Positions 40,111 through 47,674 are shown, counted from the stretch's first letter. The stretch is DNA of 64,000 nucleotides from Salinilacustrithrix flava (GCA_024128875.1 JAMYFF010000010.1:62001-126000); one strand, 5' to 3'. Numbers and translations: made by a program. Notes: a model not told the origin generated them from the sequence alone.

Positions 40111-41423
40111 TCCTCGCCCACGGGGTCGGCAGCCGTGCCGACCTGCCGGTCGAGCCGTGGCTGTTCGCGTACTCGGCCGCCTTCGCCCTGCTCATCTCCT
40201 TCGCCGCGCTGCGGCTGCTGTGGCCCCGGCCGCGGCTGGCGGACGCCGCGGCCGGCACCGCGGCGCCGGCCGCGCTGGGGACGGTGGCGTCGGTGCTCGG
40301 CACCGTCGTCCAGGCTCTGGCGCTCGTGCTGTTCGGCGTGACGCTGCTGGCGGCGTGGTTCGGCGAGGACGCGGTCTCGGCCAACCTCGCGCCCACCGCG
40401 CTGTACATCGCGCTGTGGATCGGCATGCAGGTCGCGAGCGCGGTGCTCGGGGACGTGTGGCGACGGATCAACCCGCTGTGGACGGTGGCGTCCGCGCTCG
40501 ATCGCGTCCGGGGGCGGGACCCGGAGACGTCGACGGCGACCGGCTGGTGGGCGTCGAACTGGCCGGCGGCCCTGGGGCTGCTCGCCTTCCACTGGCTCGA
40601 GCTCGCCTACTTCGAACCGGCCTCCCTCACGGCCGTGGCGGCGTTCATCAGCGCCTACACGATCGTCGTCCTGGTGGCGGCGAGCCGGTTCGGTGCCGGT
40701 TGGGTGCGCACCGGGGACGGCTTCGCCGTGCTGTTCGGCCTCCTCGGTGCGCTCTCGCCGCTGCACCGCGACGACGGCGGCCGCCTGCGCCTGCGGGTCC
40801 CGGGCGCCGGTCTGGCTGCCGTCGAGCTGCGGCGCGGCAGCCTCGGCGTGGTCCTCGTGGTCCTCGGCGGAACGACCTTCGACGGCGTCACCCGCACCCA
40901 GTGGTGGAGCGACCTGGTCGGCGGTCGGCGCGAGTGGGACCTGACCGCGGTCAACACCGTCGGCCTGCTGCTGACGATCGCCACGGTGGCGATGGCCTAC
41001 CTCGTCGCCATCCGGGTGCTCGGCGCGCTGGCCCGAGACGACACCGACCTCATGGAGCAGGCCCGACGCTGGGGTCCGTCGCTGATCCCGATCGTGCTCG
41101 GCTACTCGATCGCGCACTACTTCTCGTTGCTGGTGTTCGAGGGGCAGAGCTTCCTCGCCCTCCTGTCGGACCCCCTCGGCTCCGGGCGGGACCTGTTCGG
41201 CACCGCGGAGAACACGATCGACTTCACCGTGGTCACGGCCGACCAGATCGCCTACACCCAGGTGGCGGCGATCGTCATCGGCCACATCGCCGGCGTGATC
41301 GCCGCCCACGACAAGGCGGTGGAGCGCTACCCCCACCGCACCGCCGTGTTGAGCCAGTACCCGCTGCTGGCCGTGATGGTGGCCTACACCGTCTCCGGCC
41401 TGCTGCTCCTGCTCAACGCGTGA
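40107..41423 (+). CDS. Large integral membrane protein, fenitrothion hydrolase (FedA)-like
   Basis: 438 residues with about 11-12 membrane helices. The opening AHGVGSRADLPVEPWLFAYSAAFAL (in parts) resembles proteins annotated as fenitrothion hydrolase FedA-like in actinobacteria, but the natural function is unknown and the name should not be taken as activity. Other notable segments are WRRINPLWTVASALDR, GGTTFDGVTRTQWW and GYSIAHYFSLLVFEGQ. Histidines in helices (HWLELAYF, AHYFSLL, GHIAGVIAAHD) could line a metal site or channel. The GTG at 40107 overlaps the lipoprotein stop by 4 bases, so the two are coupled and probably act together at the membrane. Confidence 0.75.
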   Translation: MILAHGVGSRADLPVEPWLFAYSAAFALLISFAALRLLWPRPRLADAAAGTAAPAALGTVASVLGTVVQALALVLFGVTLLAAWFGEDAVSANLAPTALYIALWIGMQVASAVLGDVWRRINPLWTVASALDRVRGRDPETSTATGWWASNWPAALGLLAFHWLELAYFEPASLTAVAAFISAYTIVVLVAASRFGAGWVRTGDGFAVLFGLLGALSPLHRDDGGRLRLRVPGAGLAAVELRRGSLGVVLVVLGGTTFDGVTRTQWWSDLVGGRREWDLTAVNTVGLLLTIATVAMAYLVAIRVLGALARDDTDLMEQARRWGPSLIPIVLGYSIAHYFSLLVFEGQSFLALLSDPLGSGRDLFGTAENTIDFTVVTADQIAYTQVAAIVIGHIAGVIAAHDKAVERYPHRTAVLSQYPLLAVMVAYTVSGLLLLLNA

Positions 41424-41428
41424 GGCTC

Positions 41429-41483
41429 CTGGCAGCGACTGCGGAACGATCAGCCGCGCATGTCCTCGAGCACCCGCTGCCAG
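41429..41483. repeat. Partial copy of the family C inverted repeat
   Basis: CTGGCAGCG-N3-GCGGAACG at 41429-41448 matches the left arm of the 10323 repeat with identical internal spacing. CGCTGCCAG at 41475-41483 could pair with the first block across a longer loop, but that part lies in the coding end of the oxidoreductase. It sits between convergent stops (41423 and 41450). Confidence 0.55.
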
Positions 41484-42457
41484 CGATCCCGGTTGCCGGC
41501 GTAGGGGGCGTAGAAGCTGAGCCGGGAGATGACGTCGCCGTAGCGGCGCTGGAGCTCGGGGCCGATCTCCTCGGGCTCGCCCACGACCGCGAACGTCGAC
41601 AGGATCTCGTCGTCGATGAGCGTGCCCATCTCCTCCCACTTGCCCTCCTTGGACATGCGGTTGAGATCGGTCTGGAGCTCGCCCCAGCCGTGGCACTCGA
41701 GGACGGGGCGGTACGCCGGCGTCGAGCCGTAGAAGGCGATCTGGCGCCGGGTGCCGACCTTGGCCGCCTCCAGCTCCTCCTCGGTGTTGCCGGTGACCAC
41801 GAAGCTCGGGCCGCAGATCTCGAAGCCCTCGAGGGTCTTGCCGGCCTTCTGGCGCCCGGCCTCGAGCGCCGGCAGGGTCACCTCGCGGAGGTACTTCTCG
41901 GTCGTGAAGCCGTGGCAGAAGAACCCGTCGCAGACCTCGCCGGCGACCTCGGTCATCAGCGGGCCGACGCCGGCGAGGAACACCCGGGGGTGGCCGTACT
42001 CGTGGGGGCCCGGGTTGAAGAACGGGGTCATCAGGGTGTGGGTGTAGAAGTCGCCCTTGAAGTCGAGCTTCGCCCCGGTCATCCAGCTGTCCCAGATGGC
42101 GTGCATGGCCAGCACCATCTCCCGCATGCGGGCGGCGGGCTTGGACCACTCCATGGAGAAGCGCTTGGTGATGTGGGGCTTGATCTGGCTGCCCAGGCCG
42201 AGGATGAAGCGGCCCTTCGAGTACTGGGTCAGGTCGTAGGCCGTGTTGGCCAGGGTCATGGGCGAGCGGGCGAAGGCCACGGCGATGGAGGTGCCGATCT
42301 CGATGCGCTCGGTGTGCTCGGTGGCCAGGACCAGCGGCAGGAACGGGTCCCGTGAGGTCTCCGGCACCCAGATGCCGTCGTAGCCGAAGTCCTCGGCCTC
42401 CTTCGCCTGCTCGCCAGCCGCCGTGAGGTCGAGGCCGATGCCCCCGTCGATCTTCAT
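41450..42457 (-). CDS. LLM-class F420-dependent oxidoreductase, TIGR03617 family
   Basis: A 335-residue luciferase-like TIM-barrel enzyme that most likely uses coenzyme F420. It opens KIDGGIGLDLTAAGEQAKEAEDFGYDGIW (in parts), and has TSIAVAFARSPMTLANTAYDL, FILGLGSQIKPHITKRF and a late VVGEPEEIGPELQRRYGD, all typical of the actinobacterial TIGR03617 group. The substrate is unknown. The ATG at 42457 is set by a -10 box TATGAT 6 nt upstream. Its promoter carries the same palindromic operator as the MoxR and VWA genes. It is convergent with the FedA-like gene. Confidence 0.9.
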   Translation of the reverse strand: MKIDGGIGLDLTAAGEQAKEAEDFGYDGIWVPETSRDPFLPLVLATEHTERIEIGTSIAVAFARSPMTLANTAYDLTQYSKGRFILGLGSQIKPHITKRFSMEWSKPAARMREMVLAMHAIWDSWMTGAKLDFKGDFYTHTLMTPFFNPGPHEYGHPRVFLAGVGPLMTEVAGEVCDGFFCHGFTTEKYLREVTLPALEAGRQKAGKTLEGFEICGPSFVVTGNTEEELEAAKVGTRRQIAFYGSTPAYRPVLECHGWGELQTDLNRMSKEGKWEEMGTLIDDEILSTFAVVGEPEEIGPELQRRYGDVISRLSFYAPYAGNRDRWQRVLEDMRG

Positions 42458-42463
42458 GACCGG

Positions 42464-42491
42464 ATCATACGTTTCTTGACTGACCGGTCAA
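42464..42491 (-). promoter_or_regulatory. Promoter and TetR-like operator of the F420 oxidoreductase
   Basis: On the minus strand, -35 TTGACC (42491-42486) and -10 TATGAT (42469-42464) are spaced by 16 nt, and the -10 ends 6 nt before the ATG. TTGACTGACCGGTCAA (42476-42491) is the operator, imperfect at one pair, and overlaps the -35. The PAC2 gene's stop at 42503 lies just upstream. Confidence 0.65.
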
Positions 42492-42502
42492 GTTCGGTGG
42501 CC

Positions 42503-43384
42503 TCAGTCTCCCTGCTCCCGGAGGAAGCGCTGCAGCTCCTCGGCCAGCTCGTCGCCGGAGGGGAGCTCCCCGCCGCCGAGGGAGGGCTCGTCACCGGCCA
42601 TCGCCTCGAGGGACTCGTCGTAGGCCTCCTCGAGCTGACGGATCATCGCGACGTGCTGAGGGTTGGACTCGACGAGCTCGTCGATGCGGGTGCGCATCGC
42701 GCCGATCTCGGTGTCGAGGTCCTCGGTGCCGAAGTCGGTGCCGGCCACCAGGTTGAGGCCCTCGATGAGGCGTGCGGCCGCCGCCGGGTAGCGCATCGCC
42801 GCCACGTAGTGCGGCACCTGGGCCCACACGCCGACGGCGGGCAGCCCGATGCCGGCGAAGCGCTGCTCGAGCACCGCCTCGATGCCGGCGGGGACGTCGA
42901 CGGTGCCCCGCACGAGGCCGACCTGGGCGGCGAGGTCGTCGGTGGAGGCGGTGGCGGAGAGCTGGACGGGCCGCGTGTGGGGCGCGGCGGCCGGGTACGC
43001 GCCGAGGCCGACCTGCATCCGGCACCCCAGCTCCACGGCGAGCGCCAGCACCGAGTCGGCGAAGGCGTTCCAGGCGTGGTCGGGCTCGACGCCGGTGAGC
43101 AGCAGCACGTCGGTCCCGTTCGGTGCCACCGTGGCGTGCAGCTCGGTGGCCGACCAGGTCAGCCCGGTGTTGACCCCGTCCACGAGGTGCAGGATCGGGC
43201 GCCGGGCCCGGAAGTCGAGCAGGGCATCGGCGTCGAAGGTCGCCACGTGGGTGGACTCGCCCTGGGCGACGATGGACTCGACCGCCCGTGCCGCCGCCCC
43301 GCCGGCGTCGATCCAGCCGTCGAGCGCGACGAGCAGGATCGGTGCGTCCACGTCGGGACGGTGGTGGAGCTCGTACAGGGACAC
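42503..43384 (-). CDS. PAC2 family protein
   Basis: A 293-residue member of the PAC2 (proteasome assembly chaperone 2-like) family, common in actinobacteria and archaea, with unknown bacterial function. The opening LYELHHRPDVDAPILLVALDGWIDAGGAA is characteristic (in parts), as are LLLTGVEPDHAWNAFADSVL, GLGAYPAAAPHTRP and VPHYVAAMRYPAAA. The C-terminal 70 residues are helical, acidic and variable. Actinobacterial proteasomes make a chaperone link possible, but no proteasome gene is in the window. The GTG at 43384 is 5 bases after the stop of the kinase-like gene upstream, so the pair is coupled. Confidence 0.87.
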   Translation of the reverse strand: MSLYELHHRPDVDAPILLVALDGWIDAGGAAARAVESIVAQGESTHVATFDADALLDFRARRPILHLVDGVNTGLTWSATELHATVAPNGTDVLLLTGVEPDHAWNAFADSVLALAVELGCRMQVGLGAYPAAAPHTRPVQLSATASTDDLAAQVGLVRGTVDVPAGIEAVLEQRFAGIGLPAVGVWAQVPHYVAAMRYPAAAARLIEGLNLVAGTDFGTEDLDTEIGAMRTRIDELVESNPQHVAMIRQLEEAYDESLEAMAGDEPSLGGGELPSGDELAEELQRFLREQGD

Positions 43385-43389
43385 TGCGA

Positions 43390-44418
43390 TCAGGCCAGCC
43401 GATCCACCGCGGCCTTCGCCTGCGCGGCGAGGGCCTCGACCTGGAGCTTGAAGCCGTCGAAGTCCGACGTGTCACGGGTGCCCATGGAGCCGCCGATGTA
43501 GCGGGCGTAGACACCCTCGACGATGCAGGCGAGCTTCCAGTAGCCGAAGGCGACGTAGTAGTCGATGTTCGACAGGTCGCGGCCCGACGCCGCGGCGTAG
43601 CGGTCGAGCAGCTCCTGGCGGGTGCGCATGCCCTCGGCGGCGGTCGGCGCCCCCAGCGTGGGGGAGCGGTCGCCCGGCTCGGACCAGTAGACCATCAGCA
43701 GACCGACGTCGGCGAGGGCGTCGCCCAGCGTGCACAGCTCCCAGTCGAGGACCGCGATCACGTCGCCCTGGTCGTCCACCATGCAGTTGTCGAGGCGGTA
43801 GTCGCCGTGGACGATGGCGGCCGGGCCCTGGTCGGGCACGTCGGCGCTGAGGACCCGGTGGACCTCGTCGATCTCGGGCAGCTCGCGGGTCTTGGACTTC
43901 TCCCACTGGCCGTACCAGCGCTTCAGCTGGCGCTCGATGTAGCCGTCCTTGCGGCCGAGGTCGCCCAGGCCGACGGCGTCGACGTCGACGGCGTGGATGC
44001 GGGCGAGCACGTCCACGAGGGAGTCGCCGCAGTTCGCCCGGGCCTCCGGGGAAAGCGCCAACGCCTCGTCCTGGGTGCGCAGCACGTGACCGTCGACGAA
44101 GTCCATGACGTAGAAGGGTGCGCCGTTCACCGAGTCGTCCGGGACGTAGCCGAGCGGCGGGGCGACGGGGATGTCGGTGTCGTGCAGGGCGGCGATGATG
44201 CGGTGCTCGCGACCCATGTCGTGGGCGCTGGCCAGGACCTGGCCCAGGGGCGGTCGACGCAGCACCGTGCGGCGGCCGCTCGCATCGGTGACCCGGTACG
44301 TGAGGTTCGAGTGGCCGCCGGCGATGAGCTCGAACTCGAGCGGTGGCGTCACCCCGGGCACGTTCGCCCGGTACCAGTCCGTGACCGGTTCGATCTCGAT
44401 TCCCTGCACGTCCGCCAC
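43390..44418 (-). CDS. Phosphotransferase family protein (APH fold, acyl-CoA dehydrogenase-associated type)
   Basis: A 342-residue APH-fold kinase of the kind often linked to acyl-CoA dehydrogenases (FadE36-like N-domain, ACAD10/11). Key motifs are ELIAGGHSNLTYRVTDASGRRTVLRRPP (in parts), the lipid-type segment LASAHDMGREHRIIAAL, the catalytic HGDYRLDNCMV (HxDxxxxN) and VLDWELCTLGDALADVG. The first 20 residues are a short variable tail. GGAGG at 44423-44427 (minus strand) is a good ribosome site before the GTG at 44418. The function may be phosphorylation of hydroxyacyl-CoA substrates; this is family-based inference. Confidence 0.88.
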   Translation of the reverse strand: MADVQGIEIEPVTDWYRANVPGVTPPLEFELIAGGHSNLTYRVTDASGRRTVLRRPPLGQVLASAHDMGREHRIIAALHDTDIPVAPPLGYVPDDSVNGAPFYVMDFVDGHVLRTQDEALALSPEARANCGDSLVDVLARIHAVDVDAVGLGDLGRKDGYIERQLKRWYGQWEKSKTRELPEIDEVHRVLSADVPDQGPAAIVHGDYRLDNCMVDDQGDVIAVLDWELCTLGDALADVGLLMVYWSEPGDRSPTLGAPTAAEGMRTRQELLDRYAAASGRDLSNIDYYVAFGYWKLACIVEGVYARYIGGSMGTRDTSDFDGFKLQVEALAAQAKAAVDRLA

Positions 44419-44450
44419 TGGGCCTCCGTCTCTCGCGGTGTGGGTTCGCC

Positions 44451-44526
44451 AACCTAGTGAGCCACCCCCGGCGACGTTCATCCGCCGACCCTCGGGGGCG
44501 GTGCGATCGGACCCCGCCGGTAGGTT
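44451..44526. promoter_or_regulatory. Divergent promoters with matching TAGGTT -10 boxes
   Basis: TAGGTTGGCG occurs on both strands: -10 TAGGTT at 44456-44451 reading toward the phosphotransferase, with a leader of about 26 nt carrying GGAGG, and at 44521-44526 reading toward thioredoxin, ending 7 nt before its ATG (leaderless). Confidence 0.5.
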
Positions 44527-44533
44527 GGCGCGC

Positions 44534-45253
44534 ATGTCATACGTCGACGTGACCGACCAGACGTTCCAGACCGAGGTGATCGACCGCTCCACGCAGGTGC
44601 CGGTCGTCGTCGACCTCTGGGCCGAGTGGTGCGGGCCGTGCAAGACCCTCGGCCCGATCATCGAGAAGGTGGTCGATGCCACCGGCGGCAAGGTCGTGCT
44701 GGCCAAGGTCGACGTCGACGCCAACCGCGCCATCGCCCAGGCCTTCCAGGTCCAGTCCATCCCGGCCGTGTACGCCATGCGCGACGGCAAGGTGGTCGAC
44801 GGCTTCGTGGGTGCGCTGCCCGAGCACCAGGTCCAGGCCTGGGTCGACCAGCTCATCCCGTCCGCCGAGGAGTCCGAGGTCGCGCAGCTGATCGCCGCCG
44901 GCGACGAGGCATCGCTCCGCCAGGCGCTCGAGCTCGAGCCCGGCAACGAGCAGGCCATCACCGGGCTGGCTGCGCTGCTCATCGACGGTGGCACCAACGA
45001 GGGCAAGGCCGAAGCCCTCGACCTGCTGGCCCGCATCCCCGAGACCGAGGCCACCCGCCACCTGGCCGCCCAGGCCCGCATGGCCAACCCCGACGTGCCC
45101 GCCGACGTGGAGTCCGTCCTCGACGGCCTGCTGCCGAAGGTCAAGGCCGACGAGGACGCCAAGCAGGAGTACCTCGACATGCTCGAGCTGATGGGCCCCT
45201 CCGACCCCCGCACCGCCGACTACCGCAAGAAGCTGGGCGCCGCCCTCTTCTAG
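44534..45253 (+). CDS. Thioredoxin-TPR fusion (CnoX/YbbN-like co-chaperone)
   Basis: 239 residues. The N-terminal thioredoxin domain (about 1-110) keeps the active site VVDLWAEWCGPCKTLGPI and the cis-proline in QSIPAVYAMRDG. The C-terminal half (about 115-239) is a helical TPR-like domain (EVAQLIAAGDEASLRQALEL, then LAARIPETEA-type repeats and DMLELMGPSDPRTADYRKKLGAALF in parts). The layout matches CnoX/YbbN, which protects proteins from oxidation and hands them to chaperones; the WCGPC site means redox activity is probably retained. The ATG at 44534 lies 7 nt after a TAGGTT box. It could also serve as electron donor for CysH. Confidence 0.92.
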   Translation: MSYVDVTDQTFQTEVIDRSTQVPVVVDLWAEWCGPCKTLGPIIEKVVDATGGKVVLAKVDVDANRAIAQAFQVQSIPAVYAMRDGKVVDGFVGALPEHQVQAWVDQLIPSAEESEVAQLIAAGDEASLRQALELEPGNEQAITGLAALLIDGGTNEGKAEALDLLARIPETEATRHLAAQARMANPDVPADVESVLDGLLPKVKADEDAKQEYLDMLELMGPSDPRTADYRKKLGAALF

Positions 45254-45276
45254 GCCCGGCGCCGGCTGGTCTCCAC

Positions 45277-45615
45277 GTGCGACGCCGGCGGCCTCCCGGG
45301 ATCGAGGACATCCGCATCGTGCACGGGTTCGCCGCGCCCGGGGCCAGCGCCACCACCTTCGGCCGGACCGTGTTCGTGCGCCGTGGCGTGACCATGGGCC
45401 CGCGGCTGCGGCGCCACGAGTACGAGCACGTCCTGCAGTTCCACCGCCTCGGCCGGGTCCGGTTCATCGTCCGCTACGTCGTCGAGTACCTGCGCTGGCG
45501 CCTGCGCCGCCACGGCCACGACGGCGCCTACCGGCGCATCTCCCTGGAGATCCAGGCCGAGTGGCGGGCCCGCCGCGAGCTCGGCATCGGCGTGGTCGAT
45601 CAGCCCTCGACCTGA
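45277..45615 (+). CDS. Small HExxH-motif protein (DUF4157-like)
   Basis: 112 residues with GRTVFVRRGVTMGPRLRRHEYEHVLQFHRLG, in which HEYEH fits the zincin HExxH motif, followed by a conserved glutamate region ISLEIQAEW. Similar small proteins are annotated as DUF4157-type or vgr-related; whether they cut anything is not known. The GTG at 45277 is the best start but has no clear ribosome site. The gene begins 23 bases after the thioredoxin stop and its last 16 bases overlap the convergent acidic membrane protein gene. It is basic, with a possible amphipathic helix (VRFIVRYVVEYLRWRLRR). Confidence 0.6.
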   Translation: MRRRRPPGIEDIRIVHGFAAPGASATTFGRTVFVRRGVTMGPRLRRHEYEHVLQFHRLGRVRFIVRYVVEYLRWRLRRHGHDGAYRRISLEIQAEWRARRELGIGVVDQPST

Positions 45616-46370
45616 TCCGTGGGTTCGGTCGCCTCGGTCTGGAGCTCCTCGGTCTCCGTCGACTCGGTCTCGGTCTCCGTCTCGGTCAGGGGCGCCTCGG
45701 TGGCCGGCTCCTCGGTCTCGGTCTCGACCTCGAGCTCCTCGCTCTCGACCTCGAGCTCCTCGCTCTCGACCTCGAGCTCCTCGGGTTCGTCCGCTTCGAC
45801 ATCGATGTCCCGTCCGCAGGTGGTGGCGCGCTCGGCTCTCGCCGCGTCCTTCTCCGCAGGGGTCATCTTGTTGCCGGCCCACGGCGGCGGGCCCTTGCAC
45901 GGATCGCCGTCGTTCGGGTGGCCCCCGGGCGGGCCGGCGCCGTCGGGCCGGCCCTTGGCCTTGCCGTTGCCCTGACCGGCGTGGTCGGGGCGACCCGACT
46001 TGATCCTGTCCTTGCACTCCTGCTTGGCGGCCTGCTTCGCGGCCTCGTCCTCGATGGTGCGGGCTGCGCTCGAGATGCACTGGCCGCGGTTCCTCGGGTT
46101 CTCGACGTCCACCTGGACGACCGCGAGCACGTCGTGGGCGACCTGCTGGGCGGGGTCGGGGAGGGCACCGGCCATGGCGAAGCCGGTGGAGCCGACGGCG
46201 AAGCCGACGAACGCGGCGGCGGCCACGGCGAGGCGACCGAAGCGCTTCGGCTTCTCGACGACCGGCGAGGCGGCGTGCATCTGGCTGAGGTGGCTGGCGC
46301 GGACCTCGCCGGGGACCGGCTCCTCGCCGGAGGCACGGAGGCGCTGGGTGATCTCGTTCTCGTCCATCAT
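45600..46370 (-). CDS. Single-pass membrane protein with acidic repeat tail, putative anti-sigma partner
   Basis: 256 residues: a cytoplasmic N-terminus (about 1-45) with a short helical, sigma-binding-like segment, one membrane helix (about 46-68, LAVAAAAFVGFAVGSTGFAMAG), and an extracytoplasmic region with three cysteines (GQCISSA, QECKDR, TTCGRD) and a Gly/Pro-rich stretch. The tail is a low-complexity Glu/Thr/Val run with three copies of EELEVES or EELEVET. It lies 24 bases downstream of an ECF sigma gene, so an anti-sigma role is likely though no zinc HxxxCxxC motif is seen. ATG 46370 or 46367 are both possible. Confidence 0.68.
   Translation of the reverse strand: MMDENEITQRLRASGEEPVPGEVRASHLSQMHAASPVVEKPKRFGRLAVAAAAFVGFAVGSTGFAMAGALPDPAQQVAHDVLAVVQVDVENPRNRGQCISSAARTIEDEAAKQAAKQECKDRIKSGRPDHAGQGNGKAKGRPDGAGPPGGHPNDGDPCKGPPPWAGNKMTPAEKDAARAERATTCGRDIDVEADEPEELEVESEELEVESEELEVETETEEPATEAPLTETETETESTETEELQTEATEPTDQVEG
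45722..45784. repeat. Three tandem 21-bp repeats in coding sequence
   Basis: The unit TCTCGACCTCGAGCTCCTCG plus one base is repeated at 45722, 45743 and 45764 with near-perfect identity. It encodes the EELEVES heptads of the acidic membrane protein. Such identity suggests recent slippage and variable copy number. Confidence 0.8.
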
Positions 46371-46394
46371 CCCCGTGATCGTGCGAGGGCCCGA

Positions 46395-46886
46395 TCAGGT
46401 CACGGTCGTCGGCGACAGGCGCGCGGCCAGCGCCTCCAGGCCCCGGACGGAGAGCATCTTCACCGACCCCGGGCTGCGTCCGGTGATGGCGGCGACGTCC
46501 TCGACGGAGAGGTCGGCGACGTGGCGCAGCACCACGACCTGGCGCTGGTCGTCGGTGAGGGTCGCCAGGGCGGCGGCGAGGTCGGGGTCGAAGGGATCTT
46601 CGGGTTCGACCACATCGGGCGACGGCGGCCCGGGCGGGACCTGGCGGGTCGCCCGCCGGATCTCGTCGACCCGGCGGTGGTGGGCGATGGTGAACACCCA
46701 GCGACGCAGGGCGGCGTCGTCGCCCTCGAAGCTGGCCAGGCGCTGGGTGACCGCGACGAAGACGTCGCCGGTGAGGCCCTCGGGGTCGGCCATGCGGTGG
46801 GAGCGGAAGTAGCCGAGCACCGCAGGCGCGAGGGCGTCGTAGACCCCTTCGATCGAGCGGGGGTCCGCACCCCGGCGGCGTCGCAC
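46395..46886 (-). CDS. ECF-type RNA polymerase sigma factor
   Basis: 163 residues. Region 2 covers VYDALAPAVLGYFRSHRMAD to LRRWVFTIAHHRRVDEIRR, and region 4 covers LTDDQRQVVVLRHVADLSVEDVAAITGRSPGSVKMLSVRGLEAL (in parts). The linker is short and Pro-rich. The GTG at 46886 is the first in-frame start with a sensible domain boundary; upstream in-frame sequence is arginine-rich with no homology. The gene is followed after 24 bases by a single-pass membrane protein, the usual layout of an ECF sigma and its anti-sigma factor. Its regulon is unknown. The divergent neighbour is comEA. Confidence 0.85.
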   Translation of the reverse strand: MRRRRGADPRSIEGVYDALAPAVLGYFRSHRMADPEGLTGDVFVAVTQRLASFEGDDAALRRWVFTIAHHRRVDEIRRATRQVPPGPPSPDVVEPEDPFDPDLAAALATLTDDQRQVVVLRHVADLSVEDVAAITGRSPGSVKMLSVRGLEALAARLSPTTVT

Positions 46887-47008
46887 CGTCCCATCATCCC
46901 ACCGGGCCCCGGGCCGAGCGCGCCCGGAGCGGACATCGCCTACGCTGGCGCTCGACTTCCCCGGTCGAACCGTCGTGCCCACGGGCCGACGTGTGCGCGG
47001 AGGAAGCC

Positions 47009-47674
47009 ATGTTCGGCGACGAGGACGACGCCTCGGGTTCCCAGGTGCCGGACCGCCTCCGGGCGCGCTGGGAGGAGCTGCTCGATGCGACCGGTGTCGG
47101 CACCCGGTCATTGGTTGCCGGCGTGGCGGTGGTGGGGCTCGTGCTCGGCGCGCTCTGGTGGTTGACCAGGCAGTCGCCGCCGCCGGTCGAGGCGACGCTG
47201 CCGCTGGTGCAGGCCACCGCGCCGGACACGACCACCACGACGGCGGGGCCGGTCGTCGTCCACGTGGCCGGCGCCGTCGTCGCGCCCGGGGTGCACCAGC
47301 TGCCGCCCGGCTCCCGTGTCATCGACGCGGTCGAGGCCTCCGGCGGGCTCACGCCGGACGCCGACGCCGGCGCGGTCAACCTGGCGGCGGAGGTCGTGGA
47401 CGGTTCCCAGGTCTACGTGCCCCGGATCGGCGAGGTCCCGCCTCCACCACCGCCCGGGCCCGACGGCAGCAGCGTGGAGGCCGGGCCGGTCGACCTCAAC
47501 GCCGCCGACGCGACGTTGCTCGAGACGTTGCCCGGCATCGGCCCTGCGACGGCGGCGGCCATCATCGACCATCGCGAGCGGCACGGGCCGTTCGCGACCG
47601 TCGACGGCCTCCTCGCCGTGCGGGGGATCGGCGAGGCGAAGCTGGCGGCGCTCCGGGACCTCGTGCGTGTCTGA
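47009..47674 (+). CDS. comEA: Competence protein ComEA (SLBB plus helix-hairpin-helix)
   Basis: 221 residues of a membrane-anchored DNA-binding protein for DNA uptake. One membrane helix (about 43-60, AGVAVVGLVLGALWWL) is followed by a Thr-rich linker, an SLBB domain (VVVHVAGAVVAPGVHQLPPG, then VIDAVEASGGLTPDAD) and a double helix-hairpin-helix (about 160-221, VDLNAADATLLETLPGIGPATA, then LLAVRGIGEAKLAALRD). A strong GGAGGAA ribosome site precedes the ATG at 47009. comEC follows with an 8-base overlap, giving a comEA-comEC operon. Type IV pilus genes needed for transformation are not in the window. Confidence 0.93.
   Translation: MFGDEDDASGSQVPDRLRARWEELLDATGVGTRSLVAGVAVVGLVLGALWWLTRQSPPPVEATLPLVQATAPDTTTTTAGPVVVHVAGAVVAPGVHQLPPGSRVIDAVEASGGLTPDADAGAVNLAAEVVDGSQVYVPRIGEVPPPPPPGPDGSSVEAGPVDLNAADATLLETLPGIGPATAAAIIDHRERHGPFATVDGLLAVRGIGEAKLAALRDLVRV

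Noticed and set aside
40107..41423. Calling the membrane protein a pesticide hydrolase
   Set aside because: The resemblance to FedA is to an annotation label; no catalytic motif for organophosphate hydrolysis is visible, and context points to a membrane complex with the lipoprotein.
38308..44520. TCGGACCCCG string in three intergenic regions (about 30990, 38312, 44507)
   Set aside because: It is short, GC-rich and at different distances from the -10 boxes, so chance is likely in DNA of this composition.
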